Assembly (NCBI GenBank): GCA_016717145.1
Contig: JADKGD010000017.1
Location: 62,001-126,000, forward strand
Direction of reading: 5' to 3'
DNA length: 64,000 bases
Origin: Saprospiraceae bacterium
GTDB lineage: Bacteria > Bacteroidota > Bacteroidia > Chitinophagales > Saprospiraceae
Position numbers and translations under genes: made by a program. Shown piece by piece: positions 19,901 through 30,000 of this stretch. A model generated the notes under the pieces. That model ran no database searches. It saw only the letters and a list, made by a program, of their open reading frames with translations, and was not told where the DNA came from. The first letter of the stretch is position 1. Each line of letters opens with the position of its first letter.

Positions 19901-20135
19901 TCCTGCAAAATCTGAGACCACTATTGAAGTAGTATTACCAGTAGACGGAGAGGTCAGGATAGAATTATTTGATGCAGCATCCAAGCTTATAAAAGTCATA
20001 CGGAAAGTAAGCACACAGCAATCAGGAAATACATTATACAATGTAAATCTGGAAGATGTTGCTGCGGGAGTATACAATGTAACTATTACCATCGACGGAA
20101 TAGCAACGCAGAAAAAATTGATCAGAATCGAATAA
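19872..20135 (+). CDS. T9SS type A sorting domain of giant gene 1, separated by a frameshift
   Basis: These 87 codons encode a complete T9SS type A (Por) C-terminal sorting domain: VDMYPNPAKSETTIEV, then EVRIELFDAASKLIKV, then AAGVYNVTITIDG, ending QKKLIRIE. It is in a different frame from the preceding 3.3-kb-codon gene. The otherwise identical copy at the end of giant gene 2 has GGAGAGACG where this copy has GGAGACG, so a 2-bp GA loss explains the break. It is not expected to be an independent gene. Restoring GA would give one protein of about 3,400 residues that is competent for T9SS export. Confidence 0.85.
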   Translation: METIVDMYPNPAKSETTIEVVLPVDGEVRIELFDAASKLIKVIRKVSTQQSGNTLYNVNLEDVAAGVYNVTITIDGIATQKKLIRIE

Positions 20136-20146
20136 GTTTAAGTCAT

Positions 20147-20178
20147 AAACCGGCATTAAAAAAAAAGGATGTCGGTTT
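20147..20178 (+). terminator. first hairpin after giant gene 1
   Basis: AAACCGGCAT (20147-20156) pairs with ATGTCGGTTT (20169-20178) through ten pairs including one G-U, with an A-rich loop. The same hairpin is at 37231-37261 after giant gene 2. It lacks a T run and may protect the transcript end rather than terminate. Confidence 0.4.
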
Positions 20179-20237
20179 CAAAGAAGTATTCTCAAATTTT
20201 AGGTTCACTTAAAGGAGTGAAAATAAAATTAATTTAA

Positions 20238-20267
20238 GCAGAAGGTGTCGGAACCTTCTGCTTTTTT
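20238..20267 (+). terminator. Rho-independent terminator of giant gene 1
   Basis: GCAGAAGGT (20238-20246), a 6-nt loop, ACCTTCTGC (20253-20261), then TTTTTT. It has nine perfect pairs and a classic U tract, about 100 bp after the sorting domain. It is duplicated at 37321-37349. Confidence 0.9.
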
Positions 20268-20554
20268 ATTTAGATAAAGTTACTGTATTTGTTAAAGTTA
20301 CTTTTATGTATATCAACGTCAAAAGATTGAAATTCAGTGTTTTAAATAAGAAATTGAGAGAGCGCTAATTCTTTTATATGAAAGGCGTACTTAGTATTTG
20401 AAATTATACATTAAATTATTTTATATATAAAAATTAATTTAATATATTTGCATTTAGTTTGTGATTGTCCCAAGGTCTTCAAGCGTATGTCAATGAAATA
20501 ATTTTCTTTTCTGATTTTTATTTTAGTATCATATTTATTAAAAAACTTTCCAAG
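20268..20554. other. intergenic region between the two giant genes
   Basis: AT-rich spacer. It holds a TATATTTG box at 20443-20450, identical to the one upstream of giant gene 1. No open frame or RNA gene was recognised. Confidence 0.4.
20443..20450 (+). promoter_or_regulatory. candidate -7 box (TATATTTG) for giant gene 2
   Basis: TATATTTG matches the Bacteroidota TAnnTTTG consensus, 105 bp upstream of the probable start ATG at 20555. It is the same octamer as before giant gene 1. A -33 TTTG is not evident. Confidence 0.4.
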
Positions 20555-20697
20555 ATGAAGCTATTATTAAAAGTACTGTTTGCGATTGGTAACATAACTT
20601 TTTATGTTTTAATATAAGCGGCCAATGTGTTTCAGGAAACAGGACTTGTCCGACCACTTCAGCACCTGCCAACATAACTGTCTGCCAGAATGTCCCT

Positions 20698-22359
20698 TTG
20701 ACCATTAATTCGAATGTTTCAGGTAATTGTACACGACCCGTCTGCTGTTATGATGCTGCTACTTCCAATTTAAGCATCAACATTGTGGGGACGCATACAT
20801 TTGTTTCAGATCTAAGATACTGGGTCCTGAATGGTACAGGACCTCAAGGAAGTAAACAAATTGTGTTATATAATGCTGGAGTAGCCGGTACAACTAATCC
20901 CTCCACTGCCAATGATTATACGGGTAATTGTAATAATGGTGATAATTTTAATATTACTTTCAGTTATAGTGCAGCTGCCATTATGCCGAGTATTTGTTCT
21001 TTTACAACCGGTACACCTAGACTGACGGGAACCCATCAACCAGAGACAACAGAATCAGTATTGAATGGGGTTGATATAGCGTCTTACAATTGGACTGCTC
21101 AGGTTTTTGACTGTGTTGGATCAGATGTAGGAGCAATTACTTCTGTCACTTTGACTTTGACCAATCCCAATTGCAATTCCAACTGTATCGGTTGTGGAGG
21201 TAGTACCACAGCAGGCACTATGACATTTACATTTTCTGGAACTGCTACTATAAACGATAATTCATGTTCTTCTTTGTCTGCAGCAACTGTAAGTTTTACA
21301 CCAGTAATTGTACCACCTGTACGAACAGTTGTTTGGAATGGCCCCGGGGCAGTTAATGTTGTAGGAGATACATACACACCTTCAACGGCCACTCCAGGCA
21401 CATATGTATATAATGTAAAAGTTCAATGTGATGGTGCAAACTGTATTCCTTGTACAAACGGTACATGCGGTACCACATCATCTCAAAACGTGACAGTTAC
21501 AGTTCAGGCAATATCAAATATACCTGTTATCAATTCTACTCTTTGCCCGGGAAGTACATCTATCTCTGGTACCAGTTCAGAAGTTATTGGTACAACAATA
21601 ACAATTTTTAAAAATGGAACATCTCTAGGAAATGCTACAGTTTCTGGTGGCACATGGACTTTTAATACTGCTTCCCTGGTATGTGGTGATAGTTACACTG
21701 TAACGGCAACCGCTCCAGGTAAGTGTGTGAGTCCTGTTTCAGCAGCAACTGTTGTAACTGATGCTGTAAAACCAGCATTAACAGTACCTACCACCGGTCT
21801 TGCCTTAGGTTGTAATCCGACACTTCCGACAATAGCGAGTGTGATAGCAGCCTCGAGTGCTACCGACAATTGTGGTACCCCAACGATAACAGCAGTAGCG
21901 GGAGTGATAACCGGTATATGTTCAAAATCACAAAGCTTTACCGTCACTGCTACAGATGGATGTAACAATACCGATGTGAAGACGGTGACGTATACCTGGA
22001 GCGACGATGTCGTAAAACCGGCATTAACAGTACCTACCACCGGTCTTGCCTTAGGTTGTAATCCGACACTTCCGACAATAGCGAGTGTGATAGCAGCCTC
22101 GAGTGCTACCGACAATTGTGGTACCCCAACGATAACAGCAGTAGCGGGAGTGATAACCGGTATATGTTCAAAATCACAAAGCTTTACCGTCACTGCTACA
22201 GATGGATGTAACAATACCGATGTGAAGACGGTGACGTATACCTGGAGCGACGATGTCGTAAAACCGGCATTAACAGTACCTACCACCGGTCTTGCCTTAG
22301 GTTGTAATCCGACACTTCCGACAATAGCGAGGTGTGATAGTAGCCTCGAGTGCTACTGA
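20698..22359 (+). CDS. giant gene 2, N-terminal fragment (P-domain-like, Ig-like and 82-residue repeats)
   Basis: This frame is open from 20593 and ends at 22359 after an extra G at about 22331 (GCGAGGTGTG where earlier copies have GCGAGTGTG). A TTG at 20698 is the first usable start, but this is really the continuation of a protein beginning at 20555. The first 160 residues (TFVSDLRYWVLNGTGPQG, LNGVDIASYNWTAQVFD) resemble a proprotein-convertase P-domain-like beta-sandwich. Then come an Ig-like stretch (ITIFKNGTSLGNATV) and the start of three 82-residue repeats rich in Cys and Thr. It is unlikely to be secreted on its own, because it lacks both the signal and the sorting domain. Confidence 0.7.
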   Translation: MTINSNVSGNCTRPVCCYDAATSNLSINIVGTHTFVSDLRYWVLNGTGPQGSKQIVLYNAGVAGTTNPSTANDYTGNCNNGDNFNITFSYSAAAIMPSICSFTTGTPRLTGTHQPETTESVLNGVDIASYNWTAQVFDCVGSDVGAITSVTLTLTNPNCNSNCIGCGGSTTAGTMTFTFSGTATINDNSCSSLSAATVSFTPVIVPPVRTVVWNGPGAVNVVGDTYTPSTATPGTYVYNVKVQCDGANCIPCTNGTCGTTSSQNVTVTVQAISNIPVINSTLCPGSTSISGTSSEVIGTTITIFKNGTSLGNATVSGGTWTFNTASLVCGDSYTVTATAPGKCVSPVSAATVVTDAVKPALTVPTTGLALGCNPTLPTIASVIAASSATDNCGTPTITAVAGVITGICSKSQSFTVTATDGCNNTDVKTVTYTWSDDVVKPALTVPTTGLALGCNPTLPTIASVIAASSATDNCGTPTITAVAGVITGICSKSQSFTVTATDGCNNTDVKTVTYTWSDDVVKPALTVPTTGLALGCNPTLPTIARCDSSLECY

Positions 22360-22503
22360 CAATTGTGGTACCCCAACGATAACAGCAGTAGCGGGAGCGA
22401 TAACCGGTATATGTTCAAAATCGCAAAGCTTTACCGTCACTGCTACAGATGGATGTAACAATACCGATGTGAAGACGGTGACGTATACATGGAAACAGGA
22501 TGT
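21766..22503 (+). repeat. three tandem 246-bp repeats (82-residue HYR-like unit)
   Basis: Units start at 21766, 22012 and 22258 (VKPALTVPTTGLALGCNP). The first two are nearly identical. The third carries the frame-breaking G at about 22331 plus several substitutions. Each unit has four Cys (LGCNP, DNCG, GICSKS, DGCNN), the same arrangement as the 83-residue unit, so the two are homologous. Confidence 0.9.
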
Positions 22504-22742
22504 GGTATAACCGGCATTATCAGCACTACGTCACCGGTCTTGCAGTTGGAATCCGACACTTCCGACAATCCAAGTGTGATATCCAACCTTTCGAGTGCAC
22601 CGACAATTGTGATGGTACCTTTATACCATAACAGCAATAGCGGTGCGACAGGACCGGCCTATGTTCAAAATCACAAAGGTTGACCGTCACTATACCGATG
22701 GCTGTAACAATGCAGCGGTACCGGAAGGTCACCTATACCTGG
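22504..22742 (+). repeat. chimeric, degraded repeat unit joining the two repeat types
   Basis: The first half aligns with the 82-residue unit (CCGGCATTA, CCGGTCTTGC, CCGACACTTCCGACAAT). The second half mixes in features of the 83-residue unit (GCGACAGGACCGGCC, TATACCGATGGCTGTAACAA, GCAGCGGTACCGG). It has many indels and no continuous frame. It is either a true fusion of the two repeat types or a consensus error at the edge of the array. Confidence 0.65.
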
Positions 22743-23219
22743 GTAGAAGATGTAGTTATTCCGGTAATCGCCGTTGTTACAAGCGCAGATCCGGCCTGGA
22801 GCATGTAACCCAACGTCAATAACAGCACCAACGTTTGAAGCGACAGACAATTGTTTAGCTTCAGCATTAAGTGTAATACCAACGACAGCCGGTCCGACAG
22901 GTCCGGCCTGTGCAAGAACACAAACGTGGACAGCCAACTATACCGATGCCTGTACCAATGCAGCGGTACCGGTAGTGTAAGCTATACATGGGTAGAAGAT
23001 GTCACCATTCCGGTAATCGCCGTTGTGACGGGTTCAGATCCGGCGGGGAGCATGTAATCCAACGTCAATAACAGCTCCAACGTTTGAAGCGACAGACAAT
23101 TGTTTAGCTTCAGCATTAAGTGTAATACCCACTACAGCCGGTCCGACAGGTCCGGCCTGTGCAAGAACACAAACGTGGACAGCCAACTATACCGATGCCT
23201 GTACCAATGCCGCAGTACC

Positions 23220-23720
23220 GGTAGTGTAAGCTATACCTGGGTAGAAGATGTAGTTATTCCGGTAATCGCCGTTGTTACAAGTGCAGATCCGGCAGGAGCA
23301 TGTAATCCAACGTCAATAACAGCACCAACGTTTGAAGCGACAGATAATTGCTTAGCTTCAGCATTAAGTGTAATACCAACGACAGCCGGTCCGACAGGTC
23401 CGGCCTGTGCGAGAACACAAACGTGGACAGCCAACTATACCGATGCCTGTACCAATGCAGCGGTACCGGTAAGTGTAAGCTATACCTGGGTAGAAGATGT
23501 AGTTATTCCGGTAATCGCCGTTGTTACAAGTGCAGATCCGGCAGGAGCATGTAATCCAACGTCAATAACAGCACCAACGTTTGAAGCGACAGACAATTGT
23601 TTAGCTTCAGCATTAAGTGTAATACCAACGACAGCCGGTCCGACAGGTCCGGCCTGTGCGAGAACACAAACGTGGACAGCCAACTTACCGATGCCTGTAC
23701 CAATGCAGCGGTACCGGTAA
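23220..23720 (+). CDS. giant gene 2, short repeat-array fragment
   Basis: Two 83-residue units are open in one frame here between indels: a lost A at about 23222 and a lost base in GCCAACTTACC at about 23684. It has no start or signal of its own and is listed only to document where the array is readable in frame. Confidence 0.4.
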   Translation, partial: GSVSYTWVEDVVIPVIAVVTSADPAGACNPTSITAPTFEATDNCLASALSVIPTTAGPTGPACARTQTWTANYTDACTNAAVPVSVSYTWVEDVVIPVIAVVTSADPAGACNPTSITAPTFEATDNCLASALSVIPTTAGPTGPACARTQTWTANLPMPVPMQRYR

Positions 23721-24400
23721 GTGTAAGCTATACCTGGGTAGAAGATGTAGTCATTCCGGTAATCGCCGTTGTGACGAGTGCAGATCCGGCGGGAGCATGT
23801 AATCCAACGTCAATACAGCACCAACGTTTGAAGCGACAGACAATTGTTTAGCTTCAGCATTAAGTGTATTACCAACGACAGCCGGTCCGACAGGTCCGGC
23901 CTGTGCAAGAACACAAACGTGGACAGCCAACTATACCGATGCCTGTACCAATGCAGCGGTACCGGTAAGTGTAAGCTATACCTGGGTAGAAGATGTAGTT
24001 ATTCCGGTAATCGCCGTTGTTACAAGCGCAGATCCGGCGGGAGCATGTAATCCAACGTCAATAACAGCACCAACGTTTGAAGCGACAGACAATTGTTTAG
24101 CTTCAGCATTAAGTGCAATACCCACTACAGCCGGTCCGACAGGTCCGGCCTGTGCAAGAACACAAACGTGGACAGCCAACTATACCGATGCCTGTACCAA
24201 TGCAGCAGTACCGGTAAGTGTAAGCTATACATGGGTAGAAGATGTAGTTATTCCGGTAATCGCCGTTGTTACAAGTGCAGATCCGGCAGGAGCATGTAAT
24301 CCAACGTCAATAACAGCACCAACGTTTGAAGCGACAGACAATTGTTTAGCTTCAGCATTAAGTGTAATACCCACTACAGCCGGTCCGACAGGTCCGGCCT

Positions 24401-26713
24401 GTGCGAGAACACAAACGTGGACAGCCAACTATACCGATGCCTGTACCAATGCAGCGGTACCGGTATGTAAGCTATACCTGGGTAGAAGATGTAGTTATTC
24501 CGGTAATCGCCGTTGTTACGAGTGCAGATCCGGCAGGAGCATGTAATCCAACGTCAATAACAGCACCAACGTTTGAAGCGACAGATAATTGTTTAGCTTC
24601 AGCATTAAGTGTAATACCAACTACAGCCGGTCCGACAGGTCCGGCCTGTGCAAGAACACAAACGTGGACAGCCAACTATACCGATGCCTGTACCAATGCA
24701 GCAGTACCGGTAAGTGTAAGCTATACCTGGGTAGAAGATGTAGTTATTCCGGTAATCGCCGTTGTTACAAGTGCAGATCCGGCAGGAGCATGTAATCCAA
24801 CGTCAATAACAGCACCAACGTTTGAAGCGACAGACAATTGTTTAGCTTCAGCATTAAGTGTAATACCCACTACAGCCGGTCCGACAGGTCCGGCCTGTGC
24901 GAGAACACAAACGTGGACAGCCAACTATACCGATGCCTGTACCAATGCAGCAGTACCGGTAAGTGTAAGCTATACATGGGTAGAAGATGTAGTTATTCCG
25001 GTAATCGCCGTTGTGACGGGTTCAGACCCGGCGGGAGCATGTAATCCAACGTCAATAACAGCACCAACGTTTGAAGCGACAGACAATTGTTTAGCTTCAG
25101 CATTAAGTGTAATACCAACGACAGCCGGTCCGACAGGTCCGGCCTGTGCAAGAACACAAACGTGGACAGCCAACTATACCGATGCCTGTACCAATGCAGC
25201 AGTACCGGTAAGTGTAAGCTATACATGGGTAGAAGATGTAGTTATTCCGGTAATCGCCGTTGTGACAGGTTCAGATCCGGCAGGAGCATGTAATCCAACG
25301 TCAATAACAGCACCAACGTTTGAAGCGACAGACAATTGTTTAGCTTCAGCATTAAGTGTAATACCCACTACAGCCGGTCCGACAGGTCCGGCCTGTGCAA
25401 GAACACAAACGTGGACAGCCAACTATACCGATGCCTGTACCAATGCAGCAGTACCGGTAAGTGTAAGCTATACCTGGGTAGAAGATGTAGTTATTCCGGT
25501 AATCGCCGTTGTTACGTCTTCACATCCGGCAGGAGCATGTAACCCAACGTCAATAACAGCCCCCACGTTTGAAGCGACAGATAACTGTTTAGCTTCAGCA
25601 TTAATTGTAATACCCACTACAGCCGGTCCGACAGGTCCGGCCTGTGCAAGAACACAAACGTGGACAGCCAACTATACCGATGCCTGTACCAATGCAGCGG
25701 TACCGGTAAGTGTAAGCTATACATGGGTAGAAGATGTAGTTATTCCGGTAATCGCCGTTGTGACGGGTTCAGATCCGGCGGGAGCATGTAATCCAACGTC
25801 AATAACAGCACCAACGTTTGAAGCGACAGACAATTGTTTAGCTTCAGCATTAAGTGTAATACCCACTACAGCCGGTCCGACAGGTCCGGCCTGTGCAAGA
25901 ACACAAACGTGGACAGCCAACTATACCGATGCCTGTACCAATGCAGCAGTACCGGTAAGTGTAAGCTATACCTGGGTAGAAGATGTAGTTATTCCGGTAA
26001 TCGCCGTTGTGACGAGTGCAGACCCGGCAGGAGCATGTAATCCAACGTCAATAACAGCACCAACGTTTGAAGCGACAGACAATTGTTTAGCTTCAGCATT
26101 AAGTGTAATACCAACGACAGCCGGTCCGACAGGTCCGGCCTGTGCAAGAACACAAACGTGGACAGCCAACTATACCGATGCCTGTACCAATGCAGCGGTA
26201 CCGGTAAGTGTAAGCTATACCTGGGTAGAAGATGTAGTTATTCCGGTAATCGCCGTTGTTACAAGTGCAGATCCGGCAGGAGCATGTAATCCAACGTCAA
26301 TAACAGCACCAACGTTTGAAGCGACAGATAATTGTTTAGCTTCAGCATTAAGTGTAATACCCACTACAGCCGGTCCGACAGGTCCGGCCTGTGCAAGAAC
26401 ACAAACGTGGACAGCCAACTATACCGATGCCTGTACCAATGCAGCAGTACCGGTAAGTGTAAGCTATACATGGGTAGAAGATGTAGTTATTCCGGTAATC
26501 GCCGTTGTGACGGGTTCAGACCCGGCAGGAGCATGTAATCCAACGTCAATAACAGCACCAACGTTTGAAGCGACAGACAATTGTTTAGCTTCAGCATTAA
26601 GTGTAATACCCACTACAGCCGGTCCGACAGGTCCGGCCTGTGCAAGAACACAAACGTGGACAGCCAACTATACCGATGCCTGTACCAATGCAGCAGTACC
26701 GGTAAGTGTGTAA
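24401..26713 (+). CDS. giant gene 2, repeat-array fragment (nine units)
   Basis: Nine consecutive 83-residue units are in one open frame; true repeat sequence begins at about 24467. The left boundary is a 2-bp loss (CCGGTATGTAAGC instead of CCGGTAAGTGTAAGC). The right boundary is a GT gain (GGTAAGTGTGTAAGC) that creates a TAA at 26711. One unit here (from about 25478) is unusual: TSSHPAG in place of TSADPAG, and ALIVIP in place of ALSVIP. Confidence 0.6.
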   Translation: MREHKRGQPTIPMPVPMQRYRYVSYTWVEDVVIPVIAVVTSADPAGACNPTSITAPTFEATDNCLASALSVIPTTAGPTGPACARTQTWTANYTDACTNAAVPVSVSYTWVEDVVIPVIAVVTSADPAGACNPTSITAPTFEATDNCLASALSVIPTTAGPTGPACARTQTWTANYTDACTNAAVPVSVSYTWVEDVVIPVIAVVTGSDPAGACNPTSITAPTFEATDNCLASALSVIPTTAGPTGPACARTQTWTANYTDACTNAAVPVSVSYTWVEDVVIPVIAVVTGSDPAGACNPTSITAPTFEATDNCLASALSVIPTTAGPTGPACARTQTWTANYTDACTNAAVPVSVSYTWVEDVVIPVIAVVTSSHPAGACNPTSITAPTFEATDNCLASALIVIPTTAGPTGPACARTQTWTANYTDACTNAAVPVSVSYTWVEDVVIPVIAVVTGSDPAGACNPTSITAPTFEATDNCLASALSVIPTTAGPTGPACARTQTWTANYTDACTNAAVPVSVSYTWVEDVVIPVIAVVTSADPAGACNPTSITAPTFEATDNCLASALSVIPTTAGPTGPACARTQTWTANYTDACTNAAVPVSVSYTWVEDVVIPVIAVVTSADPAGACNPTSITAPTFEATDNCLASALSVIPTTAGPTGPACARTQTWTANYTDACTNAAVPVSVSYTWVEDVVIPVIAVVTGSDPAGACNPTSITAPTFEATDNCLASALSVIPTTAGPTGPACARTQTWTANYTDACTNAAVPVSV

Positions 26714-27007
26714 GCTATACCTGGGTAGAAGATGTAGTTATTCCGGTAATCGCCGTTGTGACGAGTGCAGATCCGGCAGGAGCATGTAATCCAACGTCAA
26801 TAACAGCACCAACGTTTGAAGCGACACACAATTGTTTAGCTTCAGCATTAAGTGTAATACCCACCGCGAGCCGGTCCGACAGGTCCGGCCTGTGCAAGAA
26901 CACAAACGTGGACAGCCAACTATACCGATGCCTGTACCAATGCAGCAGTACCGGTAAGTGTAAGCTATACATGGGTAGAAGATGTAGTTATTCCGGTAAT
27001 CGCCGTT

Positions 27008-30000
27008 GTGACGGGTTCAGACCCGGCAGGAGCATGTAATCCAACGTCAATAACAGCACCAACGTTTGAAGCGACAGACAATTGTTTAGCTTCAGCATTA
27101 AGTGTAATACCCACGACAGCCGGTCCGACAGGTCCGGCCTGTGCAAGAACACAAACGTGGACAGCCAACTATACCGATGCCTGTACCAATGCAGCAGTAC
27201 CGGTAAGTGTAAGCTATACATGGGTAGAAGATGTAGTTATTCCGGTAATCGCCGTTGTTACAAGTGCAGATCCGGCAGGAGCATGTAATCCAACGTCAAT
27301 AACAGCACCAACGTTTGAAGCGACAGACAATTGTTTAGCTTCAGCATTAAGTGTAATACCCACTACAGCCGGTCCGACAGGTCCGGCCTGTGCAAGAACA
27401 CAAACGTGGACAGCCAACTATACCGATGCCTGTACCAATGCAGCAGTACCGGTAAGTGTAAGCTATACATGGGTAGAAGATGTAGTCATTCCGGTAATCG
27501 CCGTTGTTACGAGTGCAGACCCGGCAGGAGCGTGTAATCCAACGTCAATAACAGCACCAACGTTTGAAGCGACAGACAATTGTTTAGCTTCAGCATTAAG
27601 TGTAATACCAACGACAGCCGGTCCGACAGGTCCGGCCTGTGCAAGAACACAAACGTGGACAGCCAACTATACCGATGCCTGTACCAATGCAGCGGTACCG
27701 GTAAGTGTAAGCTATACCTGGGTAGAAGATGTAGTTATTCCGGTAATCGCCGTTGTGACGAGTGCAGACCCGGCAGGAGCATGTAATCCAACGTCAATAA
27801 CAGCACCAACGTTTGAAGCGACAGACAATTGTTTAGCTTCAGCATTAAGTGTAATACCCACTACAGCCGGTCCGACAGGTCCGGCCTGTGCAAGAACACA
27901 AACGTGGACAGCCAACTATACCGATGCCTGTACCAATGCAGCGGTACCGGTAAGTGTAAGCTATACCTGGGTAGAAGATGTAGTTATTCCGGTAATCGCC
28001 GTTGTTACAAGCGCAGATCCGGCAGGAGCATGTAACCCAACGTCAATAACAGCACCAACGTTTGAAGCGACAGACAATTGTTTAGCTTCAGCATTAAGTG
28101 TAATACCAACTACAGCCGGTCCGACAGGTCCGGCCTGTGCAAGAACACAAACGTGGACAGCCAACTATACCGATGCCTGTACCAATGCAGCGGTACCGGT
28201 AAGTGTAAGCTATACCTGGGTAGAAGATGTAGTTATTCCGGTAATCGCCGTTGTGACGAGTGCAGACCCGGCAGGAGCATGTAATCCAACGTCAATAACA
28301 GCACCAACGTTTGAAGCGACAGATAATTGTTTAGCTTCAGCATTAAGTGTAATACCAACGACAGCCGGTCCGACAGGTCCGGCCTGTGCAAGAACACAAA
28401 CGTGGACAGCCAACTATACCGATGCCTGTACCAATGCAGCGGTACCGGTAAGTGTAAGCTATACATGGGTAGAAGATGTCACCATTCCGGTAATCGCCGT
28501 TGTGACGGGTTCAGACCCGGCGGGAGCATGTAATCCAACGTCAATAACAGCACCAACGTTTGAAGCGACAGACAATTGTTTAGCTTCAGCATTAAGTGTA
28601 ATACCAACGACAGCCGGTCCGACAGGTCCGGCCTGTGCAAGAACACAAACGTGGACAGCCAACTATACCGATGCCTGTACCAATGCAGCGGTACCGGTAA
28701 GTGTAAGCTATACCTGGGTAGAAGATGTAGTTATTCCGGTAATCGCCGTTGTGACGAGTGCAGACCCGGCAGGAGCATGTAATCCAACGTCAATAACAGC
28801 ACCAACGTTTGAAGCGACAGACAATTGTTTAGCTTCAGCATTAAGTGTAATACCCACTACAGCCGGTCCGACAGGTCCGGCCTGTGCAAGAACACAAACG
28901 TGGACAGCCAACTATACCGATGCCTGTACCAATGCAGCAGTACCGGTAAGTGTAAGCTATACATGGGTAGAAGATGTAGTTATTCCGGTAATCGCCGTTG
29001 TGACGAGTGCAGACCCGGCAGGAGCATGTAATCCAACGTCAATAACAGCACCAACGTTTGAAGCGACAGACAATTGTTTAGCTTCAGCATTAAGTGTAAT
29101 ACCAACGACAGCCGGTCCGACAGGTCCGGCCTGTGCAAGAACACAAACGTGGACAGCCAACTATACCGATGCCTGCACCAATGCAGCGGTACCGGTAAGT
29201 GTAAGCTATACATGGGTAGAAGATGTAGTTATTCCGGTAATCGCCGTTGTTACAAGTGCAGATCCGGCAGGAGCATGTAATCCAACGTCAATAACAGCAC
29301 CAACGTTTGAAGCGACAGACAATTGTTTAGCTTCAGCATTAAGTGTAATACCCACTACAGCCGGTCCGACAGGTCCGGCCTGTGCAAGAACACAAACGTG
29401 GACAGCCAACTATACCGATGCCTGTACCAATGCAGCGGTACCGGTAAGTGTAAGCTATACATGGGTAGAAGATGTAGTTATTCCGGTAATCGCCGTTGTG
29501 ACGGGTTCAGACCCGGCGGGAGCATGTAATCCAACGTCAATAACAGCACCAACGTTTGAAGCGACAGACAATTGTTTAGCTTCAGCATTAAGTGTAATAC
29601 CAACGACAGCCGGTCCGACAGGTCCGGCCTGTGCAAGAACACAAACGTGGACAGCCAACTATACCGATGCCTGTACCAATGCAGCGGTACCGGTAAGTGT
29701 AAGCTATACCTGGGTAGAAGATGTAGTTATTCCGGTAATCGCCGTTGTGACGGGTTCAGATCCGGCAGGAGCATGTAATCCAACGTCAATAACAGCACCA
29801 ACGTTTGAAGCGACAGATAATTGTTTAGCTTCAGCATTAAGTGTAATACCCACTACAGCCGGTCCGACAGGTCCGGCCTGTGCAAGAACACAAACGTGGA
29901 CAGCCAACTATACCGATGCCTGTACCAATGCAGCGGTACCGGTAAGTGTAAGCTATACATGGGTAGAAGATGTAGTTATTCCGGTAATCGCCGTTGTGAC

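Larger units (their letters stand above)
18980..20267 (+). repeat. 3' module of giant gene 1, duplicated at 36062-37349
   Basis: From HKPGTPSDDGYF to the end of the terminator this 1.29-kb block matches the end of giant gene 2 nearly base for base. It covers the end of one SdrD-B domain, one complete SdrD-B domain, the FN3-like domain, the T9SS sorting domain and both 3' hairpins. Upstream of 18980 the two genes are only moderately similar, so the identity boundary is sharp. Confidence 0.9.
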
